DNA of 64,000 nucleotides from Dipteronia dyeriana. Lineage: Eukaryota; Streptophyta; Magnoliopsida; Sapindales; Sapindaceae. Positions 23,761 to 35,877 of the stretch are shown here, one piece after another. The position numbers were made by a program, and so were the translations under genes. Location: assembly GCA_032871835.1 (NCBI GenBank), contig CM065297.1, forward strand, positions 18,280,098 through 18,344,097, given 5' to 3'. The number at the start of each line of letters is the position of its first letter. Within the stretch, counting starts at the first letter, position 1. The notes under the pieces are model-generated. The model searched no databases and was not told the origin of the DNA. It saw only the letters and a program-made list of their open reading frames with translations.

Positions 23761-24480
23761 ATCAGTTGACTTGCTTATGAACCAATTCAGAGATGCCAAG
23801 CATCTCGTTAGCCTTTGGATTTCCTTCAATGTTCTTAGAGACCTCATTTCCTCTAACACATTTAATATTTTTGGGTTAACCTCAATTCCCCTCCGGTGAA
23901 CTTGGAATTCTAGGAATCTCTCCGAAGGTACTCCAAAGACACTTTTTTGGATTGAACTTCATACCGAACCTTCGTAACACTCCGAATTTTCCCTTGAGAT
24001 CTACTGCATGTTCTTCTGACATTATGTTTTTTGTTAGTATCGTCCATATATACCTCTATGTTTCTGCCGATCTGTCGGGCGAACATCTTATTTACCAGTC
24101 TCTGGTAAGTTACCCTGACATTTGTGAAACCAAAGGGCATGACTTTGTTGCAATATAGTCCTTGGTCGGAGGTTCGAACATCCGGATCTAGCTATATCCC
24201 GAGTATGCATCCATGAAGCTTAATAACTTGTGACCGGCCGTTGCATCTACTAACTTGTTGATCCAAGGCAGATGGAAGCTATCCTTCTGACATGCTTTGT
24301 TGATGTCAGTAAAATCCACACACATCCTCCACTGGTCATTTTTATTTTTGACCCACACCACGTTGGCCACCCATTCAGGATACTTGACCTACCTTATAGA
24401 TCATGATGCCATCAGATTCTCTACTTCTTCTTTGATCGCCTTGCTTCTCTCCGGGTTAAATCGTCTTTTTTTTTTCTAAA
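23760..24480 (-). pseudogene. Reverse transcriptase of element 2
   Basis: MANVVWVKNKNDQWRMCVDF and LLSFMDAYSGYS (24188-24370), MPFGFTNVRVTYQRLVNKMF, then the catalytic box VYMDD near 24045-24055, followed at once by a frameshift. YMDD replaces the YIDD of element 1. Confidence 0.85.
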
Positions 24481-25617
24481 CAACCGACTTGCGGTCCGGG
24501 TCAACAGCTAAATAGTGCGGGATTATCTTTGGATCAATTCCCTGTATATCCTTGTGTTTCCCTGCAAACACGTCCTTATATTCCCTCAGTAGTCTAACCA
24601 TCTCTTCCTGCACATGCTTTCTCTACCGAGCCCCGAGCCTTACAATCTTTTCGAAACTGTGGTCATTAATTGTAACCTCTATGATCGGTTCATCTTCCTG
24701 ACTTTTCCCATCTACCGGAGGTGTTTCCCTCGGGTCCAGGTCGAACCGGGTCAGAGTTTTTGCTCATACATCCACGTCATCTATCTTTTGGTCTTCATAC
24801 TTCTCAAGGGCGTACACTTGCATTTCCCCCGATTCTGTTTTCCCCCTGTACACAGCCAAATTCACCTTTCTTGCCCACTCATGTGAGCTTTTCATGACTC
24901 TCACTCCCGATTACGTAGGGAACTTTACCATTAGTGCGTAGGTGGCAGTCACGACTTTTGTCTTGGTCAAGAAAGGTCGGCCTAGTAAGGCATTGTATGG
25001 CCAATTCTCTACACTCACTACCATAAAATCCAGTAATACTGTCTTGATTCAGGGAAAGCTTTTGGTCTCCATGTACAACTTCACTTTTCCTAACGACCTT
25101 ACCTCTACTCCTCTGAAGCCTCTAAGTGGGACTTTTTGTGGCTAGAGATCTCTTCTTTACAGCCCGAGTTGGTCAAACACTTCTACACTTAGAATATCCA
25201 TCGAGATTGTCAATCAGTACCCTTCTTACTTTCCTATGGCCCACGCGAACTGACATCATAATCGCATCGTTCGGCCTTAATTTCGATGCATGTATATCTG
25301 CTTCAGTGAAAATTATGGGGTCTCAGCCTTGTTTAGATTTCTTTTGATCGGGCCCTAACAGATTCACCTCTAGGTTTCTCTAACCATCTATGGTTTCTCT
25401 AACTTCAGACATCCTCTCCCGACTACTACACCCGGTGTATGGCCCACCAAAGATAGTATTGATTGCTCCATTACCTGGATCTCTCCTAGGACTTTTCTGA
25501 CTTCTATCTCGCTCTTCTATTATGATGTTCTTGCACCGGTCATCTCCACTCTTGAGGATTATGTCTTTGAGGTGTCCTTCTTTGATTAGCTTTTCGATGT
25601 AGTCCCTCAGCTGATAA
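24480..25617 (-). pseudogene. Protease and 3' gag remnant of element 2
   Basis: Minus-strand sequence aligns by eye with the protease-to-gag junction of element 1: the YNALLGRPFLTKTKVVTAT-like region near 24940-25000, the HRKVRRVLI-like region near 25210-25240, and DYIEKLIKEGHLKDIIL near 25555-25605. It stops abruptly at 25617, inside the block after the gag zinc knuckle, where another repeat begins. Confidence 0.65.
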
Positions 25618-26100
25618 TGTTATGGTTTATGCCCTAAAAATGTAATTTGCAAACGGATTTCTGAAATAAATAAAAGGAAAAGTTCAATTCATTCTTGTTG
25701 TGTTGTTTACTTTATAACTTGTGCATATATTTAACATCTAAGATTGCCGGATGTAATCTCAAACTTTATATATTAGTGGTATACAATTGTATACAGTAAG
25801 AGACGTGCGATCTAAAGAGTCCATAGATAGCAAATAAAGCTGGGTACTTTATTTGTGGTTAATCTATAGCTGCAGTTCATTCCGTAATGTACGATGATTC
25901 TATTCTGAATCATTCATATAAGAGATGGGAATGGAGACACCTTGTATGAAGTGATCATATAGGACTTGGTTATAATCTATATGAATCTCTCATCAAGATC
26001 CTTTTACAGATGAGATTCATAGATATCAAGTAATGATGCATATATGTGGGTGAAACCAAAATAGCCACTGTTCCAAGTGGACTGCACATCAGCAGTTATA
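25618..26100 (+). repeat. Fragment of a long repeat (LTR-like) interrupting element 2 gag
   Basis: Starts TGTTATGGTTTATGCCC at the exact point where gag similarity ends. About 200 bp from AGCTGGGTACTTTATTTGTG (near 25841) onward match, in inverted orientation, the last 200 bp of the window. No coding. The right boundary is uncertain. Confidence 0.6.
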
Positions 26101-27150
26101 TCACAAATTAATAGTTTTATATATATAAATCAAAGACGACTCTAGAAGAAGTGGCGAAGAGGCATTCTTCATTCTTTTTTGTCCGGACGGCTTCAATCCA
26201 AACACCACCGAACTTACTATGATAACCTCATCATACCTTCCATTCAATTCCTCAATTAATCTTATTTACTTATTATATATAATTCAGATTTCAGCATATT
26301 TGTTTATTTTAAACTTTTTTAATACCATATGAGATACATGTTTAAGACTAATTATAATATATTATTATTTAAATAAATCGATTAAATAAAGATTTCAACA
26401 AAAAATTTACCGAAATTAAAAAATGAAAGACCCCTAAATGCCCAACCTCTCTCTCTATATTATAACCCTGTTGAAAACTTTAATTAAAAAGCAAAAGCAT
26501 AGTAAAAAGTTAAGGAAACACTGTTGAATCAATGACGTACCATGCATGCACAGTCCACCACCTATTGTCCACACATAAACACAAATTGTCTGTGACCAAA
26601 CAACTAAGTTGAAAATAGCAAGTTTGTGCAGGATAAGCCTCCAGCTTTTCTTCATTCATATTATTGTGATAATCATTTGATTCATATCATATATTAAAAA
26701 AAAAAAAAACCTTCTAAATGTTTGATAAAGGAAATGCGTGACAACACCGATTACCTAAATTTTCCACCTATATAGTTTTGGAACTTCTCTGTCATATTAA
26801 ATGCTTCCTAGCCAGCTAAATTTAATTTGCCTTTGGTCTCCATTTTCAATCAAATAAATATTTTCATTTTATTATAAATATACATTAATTAATATATAGT
26901 TTAATTCATTATACATATATATAACTTCATACTTATTGGCAAGAAAGAGTTGCTGCTTTGTCTTTTTCATGAATACGTTTTGATTGTTGCCTGCCATATC
27001 ACATTTAAGCTTCTTCTCCAACCATACCAAACTCATCCATTTTTTAAAAAAGTTAAGATTAAAATATTACAAATATAATATTCATAAATTTTATTCTAGA
27101 AAGGTATATTCATTATATTTTTTAATATATTATATATTGATAGAAGATTC
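26101..27150. other. Non-coding AT-rich DNA, no gene seen
   Basis: Low-complexity sequence. ORFs at 26455 (minus) and 26984 (plus) show no recognisable motif. Confidence 0.45.
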
Positions 27151-27353
27151 CGTTAAGATATATAGAGTTATTTTGTTCTATTATTTATTAAGGGTAGAAT
27201 AATCTTTTCTTCATCTTTATTTAACCTATATATAGTCTATTTGTGTTTAGGTTTTCTACTCTTTTTTCTTTTAATCTCTTATTGTAGTATACATTGCATT
27301 ATGCTTTATCAATAAAGAACCTTAGTTTTATCTTCTTTTTAAATTGTTTAACA
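27151..27353 (+). repeat. 5' LTR of the Copia element
   Basis: CGTTAAGATATATAG to TTGTTTAACA; the expected first base T has become C. It contains AACCTATATATAGTC as a likely TATA box and TATCAATAAAGAACC as a likely poly(A) signal. Nearly identical to 31416-31619. Confidence 0.93.
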
Positions 27354-27354
27354 T

Positions 27355-27367
27355 AGTATCAGAACAG
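27355..27367 (+). other. Primer-binding site of the Copia element
   Basis: AGTATCAGAACAG just inside the LTR, close to the TGGTATCAGAGC complement of initiator tRNA-Met used by most plant Copia elements. Confidence 0.75.
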
Positions 27368-27522
27368 GTTTCATGGGAGGAAGTTTAACATGGCTTTCGC
27401 GGATCCAAACCCTACTGGGCCTAGTTTTACGTTTGTTCGGTATTTGTTCAATTTCTGCAATCTGGTATTTCGTTTCCCTTTCTTCTGTGTTTCGGTTTTC
27501 TTTATTTATTTTTATTTTTATT

Positions 27523-28335
27523 ATGGCTACTGTAAAAAACGATTCGCTTCAGTCTGTGAGTGTAAGGTTGGATGGAAAAAATTATTCATATTGGAGTTAT
27601 GTGATGAGAAATTTTCTTAAGGGTAAAAAGATGTGGGGATATATTAGTGGAACTTCTGTGAAACCTAAGAGTGTTGCTGCTATGATAGATCTTTGGGATC
27701 AATTGGCTCTGACAGAATCGGATGAATTAAAGGCTTTTGGTCCCTATATTGCTCGTAGAGAAAAACAAATGTTTGTGCAATTTTTAATGGCTCTTCGCAG
27801 TGATTTTGAAGGTCTTAGAGGTTCAATTTTACATCGTTCTTCGCTTCCATATGTTAACTCAGTTGTCAGTGAGTTGGCTGAAAAAGTACGTCTTAAGTCT
27901 CAGTCTGAAAAGGGAATTCTTCATGCTCCGAATCCTTATGTGTTAGCGGTATCTTCTAAGCCACCCTCTAATAATCATAATAAGCCTTACACAAGGGTTG
28001 CGTTCGACGAGTGCAGTTTTTGTAAGCAGAAAGGTCAATGGAAGACTTAATGTCCTAAATTGAGACAATATAATCAATCGTAACAACAATCTCAAGCTTG
28101 GAAGCCTGGCACTCAGTCACAATCTAATGTTAATAGACCACCTCAGGGTTACAGACCATCTCAGGGTTACAAACCACCACAGCCTAATACTGCAACAGTA
28201 GCTTCATCAGGTCATTCCATCGATCCTAGTAATTGAGCTGAGCAATTTCAGAAGTTTCTCTCTTTATAACCACAAGCTATGCCTGCCTCTTCTTCCGTTG
28301 GTCAACTGCCTCATAGTTCTTCAGGTATGTTATCT
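27523..28335 (+). pseudogene. Copia gag
   Basis: ATG at 27523 gives MATVKNDSLQSVSVRLDGKN followed by YSYWSYVMRNFLKGKKMWGY, the usual start of plant Copia gag (UBN2-type). The zinc knuckle near 28010-28060 reads CSFCKQKGQWKT*CPK: the conserved His is Gln and a stop lies inside it. Pro/Gln-rich repeats (PPQGYRPSQGYKPPQ) follow. An upstream ATG at 27373 in the same frame is not needed. Confidence 0.85.
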
Positions 28336-29600
28336 TCTATATGGGTTTTGGATTCTGGTGCTACATATCATATGTCTCAAGATTCTTCATCTTTTGCTTA
28401 TATCTCTCATCGTCTTCTATTTATGTTATGACTGCTGATGGCACTCCTATGCCTTTAGCAGGTGTTAGCTCTGTTGTTACCCATCACTTGTCTCTCCCTA
28501 ATGTTTATCATATTCCGAAACTCGCATTAAATCTTGCTTCTGTTGGTCAGTTATGTGATTCTGGTCATTTAGTCACATTTTCCTCTTCTTCTTGTTATGT
28601 GTAGGATCTACAGTCTCAGAAGCTAATTGGGACAGGCCGTAGGAAAGGAGGACTATATGTTTTGGATGAGTTAAAAGTGCCAGTTGCTACTACTACTAGT
28701 GTTAATTTGTCTTCTTTTCGTTTGAGTTCTTCTTCTTCTAGTTTTTATTTATGGCATTCTTGCCTTGGTCATGTTTTGTCTTCTCGTTTGAGACTTTTAG
28801 CGTCCATAGGAGCTTTAGGAAATTTGCAAACTTATGATATTTCTGATTGTAGTGGATGTAAACTGGTAAAATTTTTAGCTTTACCTTTTAATCCTAGTAT
28901 TTTTGTTTCTTCTTCTCTATTTGATTTGATTCATTCTGAAGTGTGAGGACCTTCTCCCGTTCCCACTAAATAAGGGTTCAATATTATGTTTCTTTTATTG
29001 ATGATTATACTCGTTATTGTTGGATTTATTTAATGAAACATTGTTCTGAATTCTTTGAGAAATACACAACCTTTCGAGATCTTGTCAAAACTCAACATTT
29101 TGCTGATATCAATGTTTTAGGTGCGACTTGGGTGGGGAATACACTTCTAATAAATTTTTTGAGTTGCTTGCTTTAGATGGAACTATTTACCAAATTTCAT
29201 GTACATATACTCCTAAGCAAAATGGTGTTGTTGAAAGAAAACATAGACATATTGTTGAAACTGCTCGATCTCTCTTATTATCTACTTCTATTCCTAGTGT
29301 GTTTTGGGGTGAAGATGTTCTAACTGTTGTAACTTTGATTAATACAATTCCATCTTCTCATTTTTAAGGTATTTCTCCTTTCGAAAAATTGTATGGGTAT
29401 GCCCCATATTATTCTTTCTTTAGAGTTTTTGGTTGTACTTGTTTCGTTCTTCGTCCTCATGCAGAACGCAGCAAGCTATCATCTCGATCTGCTATTTGTG
29501 TCTTTCTTGGTTATGGTGAATGTCAAAAGGGGTATCGATGTTTTGATCCGATTACTCATAAACTTTATGTCTCGTCATGTTGTTTTTCTTGAACATATAT
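28336..29600 (+). pseudogene. Copia protease and integrase
   Basis: The protease active site WVLDSGATYHMS is at about 28342-28378. The GAG-pre-integrase zinc motif follows (LWHSCLGHVLSSRL and CSGCKLVKF, 28747-28880). The integrase core has FIDDYTRYCW near 28995, LGGEYTSNKFF near 29128 and NGVVERKHRH near 29221-29250, so a D,D,E arrangement is recognisable. Frame changes occur near 28405, 28945 and 29120. Confidence 0.85.
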
Positions 29601-29899
29601 CTTTCTTTTCTATTCCATCCACTTCTCATGGCTTGACTAGATTTGATCTTATTTGTATTGATTTTTTTTATGAGGATTCCGATAGTTTGTCATCTCAGGT
29701 TCCTAGTTCTGCAGGTATTGAAGCTCCCTCTGTTTCTCAAGCTCTTTCTGAGATTGTGGATCCACCTCTATGTCAATCCATACACATTCGTAAGTCTACA
29801 GAGTTACCAGAACTTGCTTATTCTTGTTATTCTTCATATTTTACTTTCTTTTTAGCTTCTATTCATTGTCTATCTGAGCCTTCTTCCTATAAAGAGACA

Positions 29900-31402
29900 A
29901 TTCTAGATCCACATTGACAGCAAACTTTGGATGAGGAACTTTCTACTTTACATAAGACAAGTACTTGGGATTTAGTTCCTCTACCTCATAGTAAAAGTTT
30001 TGTTGGTTGTCGCTGGGTGTATAAGATCAAGACTAATTCTGATGGATCTATTGAGCAATACAAAGCTAGGTTGGCTGTAAAAGGGTAATCTCAACAGTAT
30101 GGTATGGATTATGAGGAGACTTTTGCTCCTGTTGTGAAAATGACTCATATTTATACTATTATTGCTATAGCTTCAATCTGACAGTGGGGTATCTCTCAAC
30201 TTGATGTTAAAAATGCCTTTTTAAATTGAGATCTTCAAAAAGAAGTTTATATGGATCCCCTCCTGGTGTTTCACATGGTTCTGGGTATGTTTACAAGCTC
30301 AAGAAGACGTTATATGGTCTCAAACAAGAACTTCGTGCTTGGTTTGAGAAATTATCTATAATGATTTCTTCTCTTGGATTTGCTTATAGTAGTCATGATT
30401 TTGCTCTCTTTGTTAAGTGCACTGATGTAGGTCGTATCATTCTTTCTTTATATGTTGATGACATGATTATTACTGGTGATGATGTTGATGATATTTCAGT
30501 TTTGAAGACAGAGTTAGCTAGACAATTTGAAATGAAGGATTTGGGTTCTCTACCATATTTCTTGGCTATTGATGTAGCCTACTCGCCTAGAGGTTATATT
30601 CTTTCTCAATCAAAAATGTTGAGATATTCTTGAGCGAGCTGGACTTACTGATAATTAGACTGTTGATACTCCCATTGAGGTTAACGCACAATATTCTTCT
30701 TCTGGTGGTATATTTTTATCAGATCCTACTTTATATCGTACTATTGTTGGGAGCTTGGTTTATCTCACTATTACTCATCCAAATATTGCATATGTTATTC
30801 ATATTGTTAGTCAGTTTGTTGCTTCTCCCACTACAGTTCATTGGACAGCTGTTCTTCGTATTTTACAGTATCTTCGAGACATAGTCTTTCAGAGTCTTCT
30901 ACTTTCATCCACCTCCTCCTTGGAGTTGCATGCATACTCTGATGCTGATCATGGCAGTGATCCCACAGATCCCAAGTCTGTTACTGGTTTCTGTATCTTT
31001 TTGGGTGATTCTCTTCTTTCTTAGAAGAGCAAGAAACAATCTATTGTTTCTTAGTCTTCAACCGAAGCGGAATATCAAGCTATGGCATCCAATACCAAAG
31101 AGATTGTTTGGTTACGTTTGTTACTTGCAGATATGGGAGTTCTTCTTTCTCATCCCACTCCTATGTATTGTGACAACAAAAGTGCTATTCAGATTGCTCA
31201 CAACTCGGTTTTTCTTGAACGAACCAAGCACATTGAGATCGATTGTCACCTTACACGTTATCATCTCAAGCATGGCACCATCATTTTGCCTTTTGTGTCT
31301 TCTTCTTTGCAGATTGCATATTTCTTTACCAAGTCACAGTATATTTCACGTTTTCGTTTTCTAGTTGGCAAACTCTCGATGCTTGTAGCTGCCGTATCGT
31401 GA
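29900..31402 (+). pseudogene. Copia reverse transcriptase and RNase H
   Basis: RT starts with WDLVPLP and GCRWVYKIKTNSDGSIE (about 29967-30055). QLDVKNAFLN is followed by a stop where Gly is usual, and the catalytic YVDDMIITGDD is at 30451-30483. RNase H follows with AYSDADHGSDP (30937) and SSTEAEYQAMA (31057-31090), ending HLTRYHLKHGTI and a final stop at 31402. Stops within otherwise conserved words (for example SLLS*KSKKQ at 31022) show decay by point mutation. Confidence 0.88.
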
Positions 31403-31415
31403 GTTTGATGGGGGA
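31401..31415 (+). other. Polypurine tract of the Copia element
   Basis: GAGTTTGATGGGGGA directly before the 3' LTR start TGTTAAG. Confidence 0.7.
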
Positions 31416-31619
31416 TGTTAAGATATATAGGGTTATTTTATTTTATTATTTATTATGGGTAGAATAGTCTTTTCTTTTATCTTTATTTAACCTACATATA
31501 GTCTATTTGTGTTTAGGTTTTCTACTCTTTTTTCTTTCAATCTCTTATTGTAGTATACATTGCATTATACTTTATCAATAAAGAACCCCCGTTTCCTCTT
31601 CTTTTTAGATTGTTTAACA
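31416..31619 (+). repeat. 3' LTR of the Copia element
   Basis: TGTTAAGATATATAG to TTGTTTAACA. It differs from the 5' LTR at a modest number of sites, so insertion is not very recent. Confidence 0.93.
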
Positions 31620-32265
31620 GATTCAACTACTATATTATAGTGGATAGAAGATTATATGTAAAAGAAAGAGTAATATGTCATATGCAATCATAATTTAAGT
31701 GGTTAATTGTTTATTTTCCTTTAATATCTGGTGATCGAATTTTACATTTATTTATAAAATCATGAAATATAGGAGTGGAAATGGTGAGGAATGTCACCTT
31801 CTTATTGGTCAATTGCAGTGATGTCACCTTTATAATAAGTTAAGTTTAAAAGGCACCTATTAAGGTGAGCTACCGAAATTGCCCTTAAATAATCGATATT
31901 TTATTCTTTAAAGGTTGTCGTCTAATAAAGTTGTCTGAAAATCAATCACCTACTCCATTTTTTCTTCACAAAACGAGCTCCATTCTAGATTTATTGTATT
32001 CCAAATATTGCACATATTCCATATTTTGCACAAGAAGGTAAAATAATATTTCTGATCGTTATTTTCATTTTTTATTGTATTTCTGTGTGGTATAACACTG
32101 TATAAACATGTTGTCTGAATTTTTTTATGTTGTTGTCCAGGAGTTGTAAACTTTTTATAAAGAATGAATGAACATGTATGCATATTTTTTGTATATATAT
32201 TTGGGCGAATTGAGTTGTAGTGGTGCAAACAAGTTTATAATCTTGGGCATACAAGGTGAAAATGT

Positions 32266-32815
32266 TTAAAAAAAAGGTCGAAACATTTATAAAAAAGCTC
32301 GAAAATGTGAAACTAACTCTCGAAACAATTCTAAAAAAGCTCAATTCCAAAAATAGATGTTGGATACGTAAAAAGAAAAGGCTCGGTCCCTGTAAAAAAT
32401 GCTCGATCCTTGGCAAAAAAGGCTCGATCATTCAGAAAAAAAGCTCGATAACAGCCAAAAAAAGCTTGATCCCTCACACAAATAGCTTGATCCCTCACAC
32501 AAATAGCTTGATCCCTCACACAAATAGCTCGATCCCGCACACAAATAGCTCGATACCTTTTGAAAAAGGCTCGATACCGCACAAAAAAAGCACGATCCCT
32601 CACAAAAAAGCTCGATTCCTCAAAAAAGAGCTCGATCCCTTTCAAATAGGCTCAAGGCATATGAAAAAATGCTCGAGCCATATATTAAAAAGCTTGATTA
32701 TGTAGAAATAGAGCTTGGTCTTGAATAAAAAAAGCTCGATTCCGTTAGAAATAGCTCAGTCATGTACAAAAACGGCTCGATCATGTACAAAAAAATCTCG
32801 ATCCGTTTTTTAAAA
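32266..32815 (+). repeat. Subterminal AGCTCGAT array upstream of copy A transposase
   Basis: About 25 degenerate units of 17-22 bp with core AGCTCGAT(C/A)CC and A-rich spacers, for example AGCTTGATCCCTCACACAA repeated three times at about 32464-32525. All units read in the plus direction. The array is partly open as an ORF, which is a by-product of repetition. Confidence 0.9.
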
Positions 32816-32926
32816 AAAGTTTCATATCTTACACTTTTGATTTTTGTTTAATCCTTTATAATTGTAAATTTAATATGAAATATTTTTTCCTTATTAATGT
32901 TTTGTGATGTTGGTTTTGACAGGACA

Positions 32927-35681
32927 ATGGATAGGGTGAGAATAGTCATATCTTACAACGGTCGATGGGAGCAATTACCAGACGGAAATCAGAGGTATTT
33001 AGGTTCCGATAACCAAGGTTTGTATGTGTCAAAGAATTTGAGTTACGACGAACTGGTGTCGATCGTGCAAACCATTGTGAAGTTTGATGAGAACAAATAC
33101 AGTGTTGAGCTACAGTCTCTATCAATTGTTCCTGGGACTACATGTCGTACATTTATAAGAAACAATGACGATGTTCAGTTTATGCTAGGGGAAGATAGGG
33201 TGATCCCTTAAGTATGTGTTAGTCTAATCGAGAGGCCAGTAGGAGGTGTCATTGGTGAAGATATCCCTCATCCTGATAACATCCAACAATTTCGATCGTC
33301 AGGCGAAAGCAACCAGTTGTTCATAGAAAGAAGTGGGATTGATGGTCGGGAAAACATATGTGTTATCCCACCGGAAGTAGTCGCTCATGATAATAGACCG
33401 GAACCTCAATTCGACGATGTATTTGGTTGTCATATTGAGATGAATGGTAGAGAGTACAACCACCAATACAATGAGATCTACAATGACATCAACAATGAGG
33501 AGAATACAACACTGAATGCTGGAGTGAATCATGATGTGGATAATGAGGGCAATTTAAATTCTGTAGAAAATATAGAAGACAATCAGGAAGATGGAGAACC
33601 TGTCGAAACTGAAAGACGTGTAAGACATGTACACAGATTTAGTTCCAGTGCACCAGATATAGTTGGGACCTCCGAGGGGAGGGCTAATGGAACTGCAGAT
33701 GATTCAAATAATGCAAGGACATGGGTTATTCCAGGAGCAGAATCATACTCGTTTGGTATTGGGGGAAGCAAGAACTTGTTTGAAGATGAACCTACAAGCA
33801 TGATATATAAAGACCAGTTTTTTGAAACAAAAAAGGATTTGAAGAGACTAGTAGGCCATTTTGCAATGCGGCAGAACTTCGAGTGGAAGGTAAAAAGGTC
33901 CAATAAGACAACATTACATCTAGTTTGTTTGATGGGAAATTGTACGTGGAAGTTAAGAGCGGTGAGGAGAGATGAAGGCATATACTTTCAAGTAAGAAGT
34001 TTTATCAACGAACACACTTGTCCGTTAGAGGAAATTCACCGCCGGCACCGACAAGCTAGTGTAGTCACAATTGGAGAAGTTATTGCACCTAGACTTTAAC
34101 AACAAGATGGTCGACTAATGCGTCCGAAGGACATAATCGCCGACATGAAATCAATGTATGGAATCCAAATCATGTACAGTAAGGCACACGCCGCCCTCGA
34201 TTATGCGTTGTCACTGACATATGGAACACATGAGGAGACCTTCCAACTGCTTCCATCATTTGGTTATGTTTTGGAACAACAAAATCCCGGTACAATCACT
34301 GACTTACAGTGCAACGAAGATGATACATTTCTATACTTCTTCATGTCGATTGGTGCCTCACTTAGAGGATTTCGAACGTATATGCGTCCAGTCATTGCCG
34401 TTGATGGTACCCATTTGAAGGGATGATTCCGAGGTACAATGTTTGTTGCAACAGCACAAGATGGGAACGAACAGGTGTATCCAATTGCTTTTGGGTACAG
34501 TGACTCAGAAAACAATCTTTTATGGGAATGGTTTTTGGATTGCTTGAAGGGTGCCCTAGGTCTTATTGAAGAGCTAGTTTTCATTTCCGATAGGCATGCA
34601 AGCATTGAAGCATGGATTTTTAAAGTGTTCCCTTATGCCACCCATACCATATGTTGTTGGCACGTTGCTGAAAATATCAAAAAGCGATTTCATAGGAAGG
34701 ATATTGCCGTAATAATGGACAAAGCAGCACCCGCATACATCGAGTTAGAATATAACCAGCATATGGAAGAGTTAAGAAACTTGCACCAGAATGCATATGA
34801 TTATGTCATTGATGCCGGTCCATACAAGTGGTCCCGTGTACACTGCCTAGAAAGAAGGTATAGGGTGATGACGACTAATGTTGCAGAATGCATAAACTCA
34901 TGCCTCAAATTTGCACGCCAACTGCCTATGTTGACTCTCACTGAGTTCATTAGGAATATGCTGTAACGGTGGTTTCATGATCGCTATAGAGCTGCACAAA
35001 CCATGCGTCATCAGTTGACCGACGCAGCACATCTTGTGCTCTTAAAACGTGTGGAGAAGTGTGGTTATTTGACTGTTAATCCAGTCGACTGGAACATTTT
35101 TTTGGTCAGACGGTCTGGAAAACAATGAACTGTAGACTTAGCTCGGAAGACTTGTACTTGTAACAAACTTCAAATGGATCATTGTCCATGTTCTCACGCC
35201 CTTGCGGCGGCACAGTAGATTACTGTAACTTGGACTTCACAACTTTGAAAACCTACTGATCATTTTCAAAAAATTTTACAGGGAGCGAAACTTGGACTTC
35301 ACAACTTTGTGTGCGGACTACTACAAGAGACAAACATTTATTAACGCGTACTCGGTTCCTATTATGCCGGTGGGCCATCCTTCCACTTGGGTTGTGCCAT
35401 CTGACATTGCTCAGAGGGTGATTTTGAACCCAAACTCCAGGAGACAAGCAGGACGCCCGAGGGCGGGTCGCCATGTCTCGTCATCGGAGAGGACAACTAC
35501 ACAATCCTGTTGAATATGTGGACAACCAGGGCATAATTCCAGGAGATGTTCTAATCCACCGATGATTAATGAAGGTACAAGAAGAGCTGTTCCCGATGAA
35601 TACCGCCGTAAGTGTAGCATTTGCCATTCAATTGGACACAACAAACAAACGTGCCCTAACATTGACTCTAATAAGGAATGA
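32927..35681 (+). pseudogene. MULE transposase, copy A
   Basis: From ATG at 32927 one frame runs to about 35215, then a short intron, then an exon from 35282 to the stop at 35681. Domains: N-terminal region, MuDR-type zinc-binding domain at about 33820-34025 (CLMGNCTWKL and NEHTC), and MULE transposase core with Asp in AVDGTHLKG (34403) and in FISDRHASI (34589) plus the CCWH motif near 34651. A SWIM zinc finger (CTCNKLQMDHCPCSHALA, about 35150-35205) and two CCHC knuckles (CGQPGHNSRRC, CSICHSIGHNKQTC) follow. In-frame stops at 33209, 34097, 34424, 34964 and 35126 disable it; most look like C-to-T or G-to-A changes when compared with copy B. Confidence 0.9.
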
Positions 35682-35877
35682 ATGACAATTTTTTGATCAC
35701 ATTGAAAACTTTTGGAAGTGTATCATATTGTAATAATTTTGAATTGCAATAATTACTTATTATTGAATAAATTAATATTAATAAATGAAATAATATTAAT
35801 GAATGAATAATGAACGAATTAATGTTTATGAATTAATGACATGTCTGTGTACAACTACAATGGTAATATACAAAAAA
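35682..35877. other. Convergent 3' spacer between transposase and Ulp1 gene, copy A
   Basis: 196 bp of AT-rich DNA between two convergent stop codons; no coding. Confidence 0.7.

Larger units (their letters stand above)
15426..25617 (-). mobile_element. Ty3/Gypsy Tat-lineage LTR retrotransposon, element 2 (gag side truncated)
   Basis: On the minus strand: gag/protease remnant (to 25617), RT, RNase H, second RNase H, integrase (ending near 21660), a long region with an opposite-strand additional ORF, a polypurine tract and the 3' LTR (15426-16220). An antisense ORF between pol and 3' LTR is described for some Tat elements such as Retand. The gag is broken at 25617, where an unrelated repeat begins, and no 5' LTR was recognised. 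Protein and LTR sequences resemble elements 1 and 3 but are clearly diverged. Confidence 0.85.
27151..31619 (+). mobile_element. Ty1/Copia LTR retrotransposon, structurally complete
   Basis: Two LTRs of 203 and 204 bp, a tRNA-Met-type primer-binding site, gag, protease, integrase, RT, RNase H and a polypurine tract, in Copia order (integrase before RT). The 5-bp target duplication GATTC is perfect (27146-27150 and 31620-31624). The whole element is about 4.5 kb, normal for the group. More than ten in-frame stops and shifts make it non-autonomous. The lineage within Copia was not assigned. Confidence 0.95.

Noticed and set aside
32256..32705. 149-codon ORF with repeated HTNSLIP-type units, and its antisense partner
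   Set aside because: It is the AGCTCGAT repeat array read as protein. It changes frame freely between copies and has no independent support.
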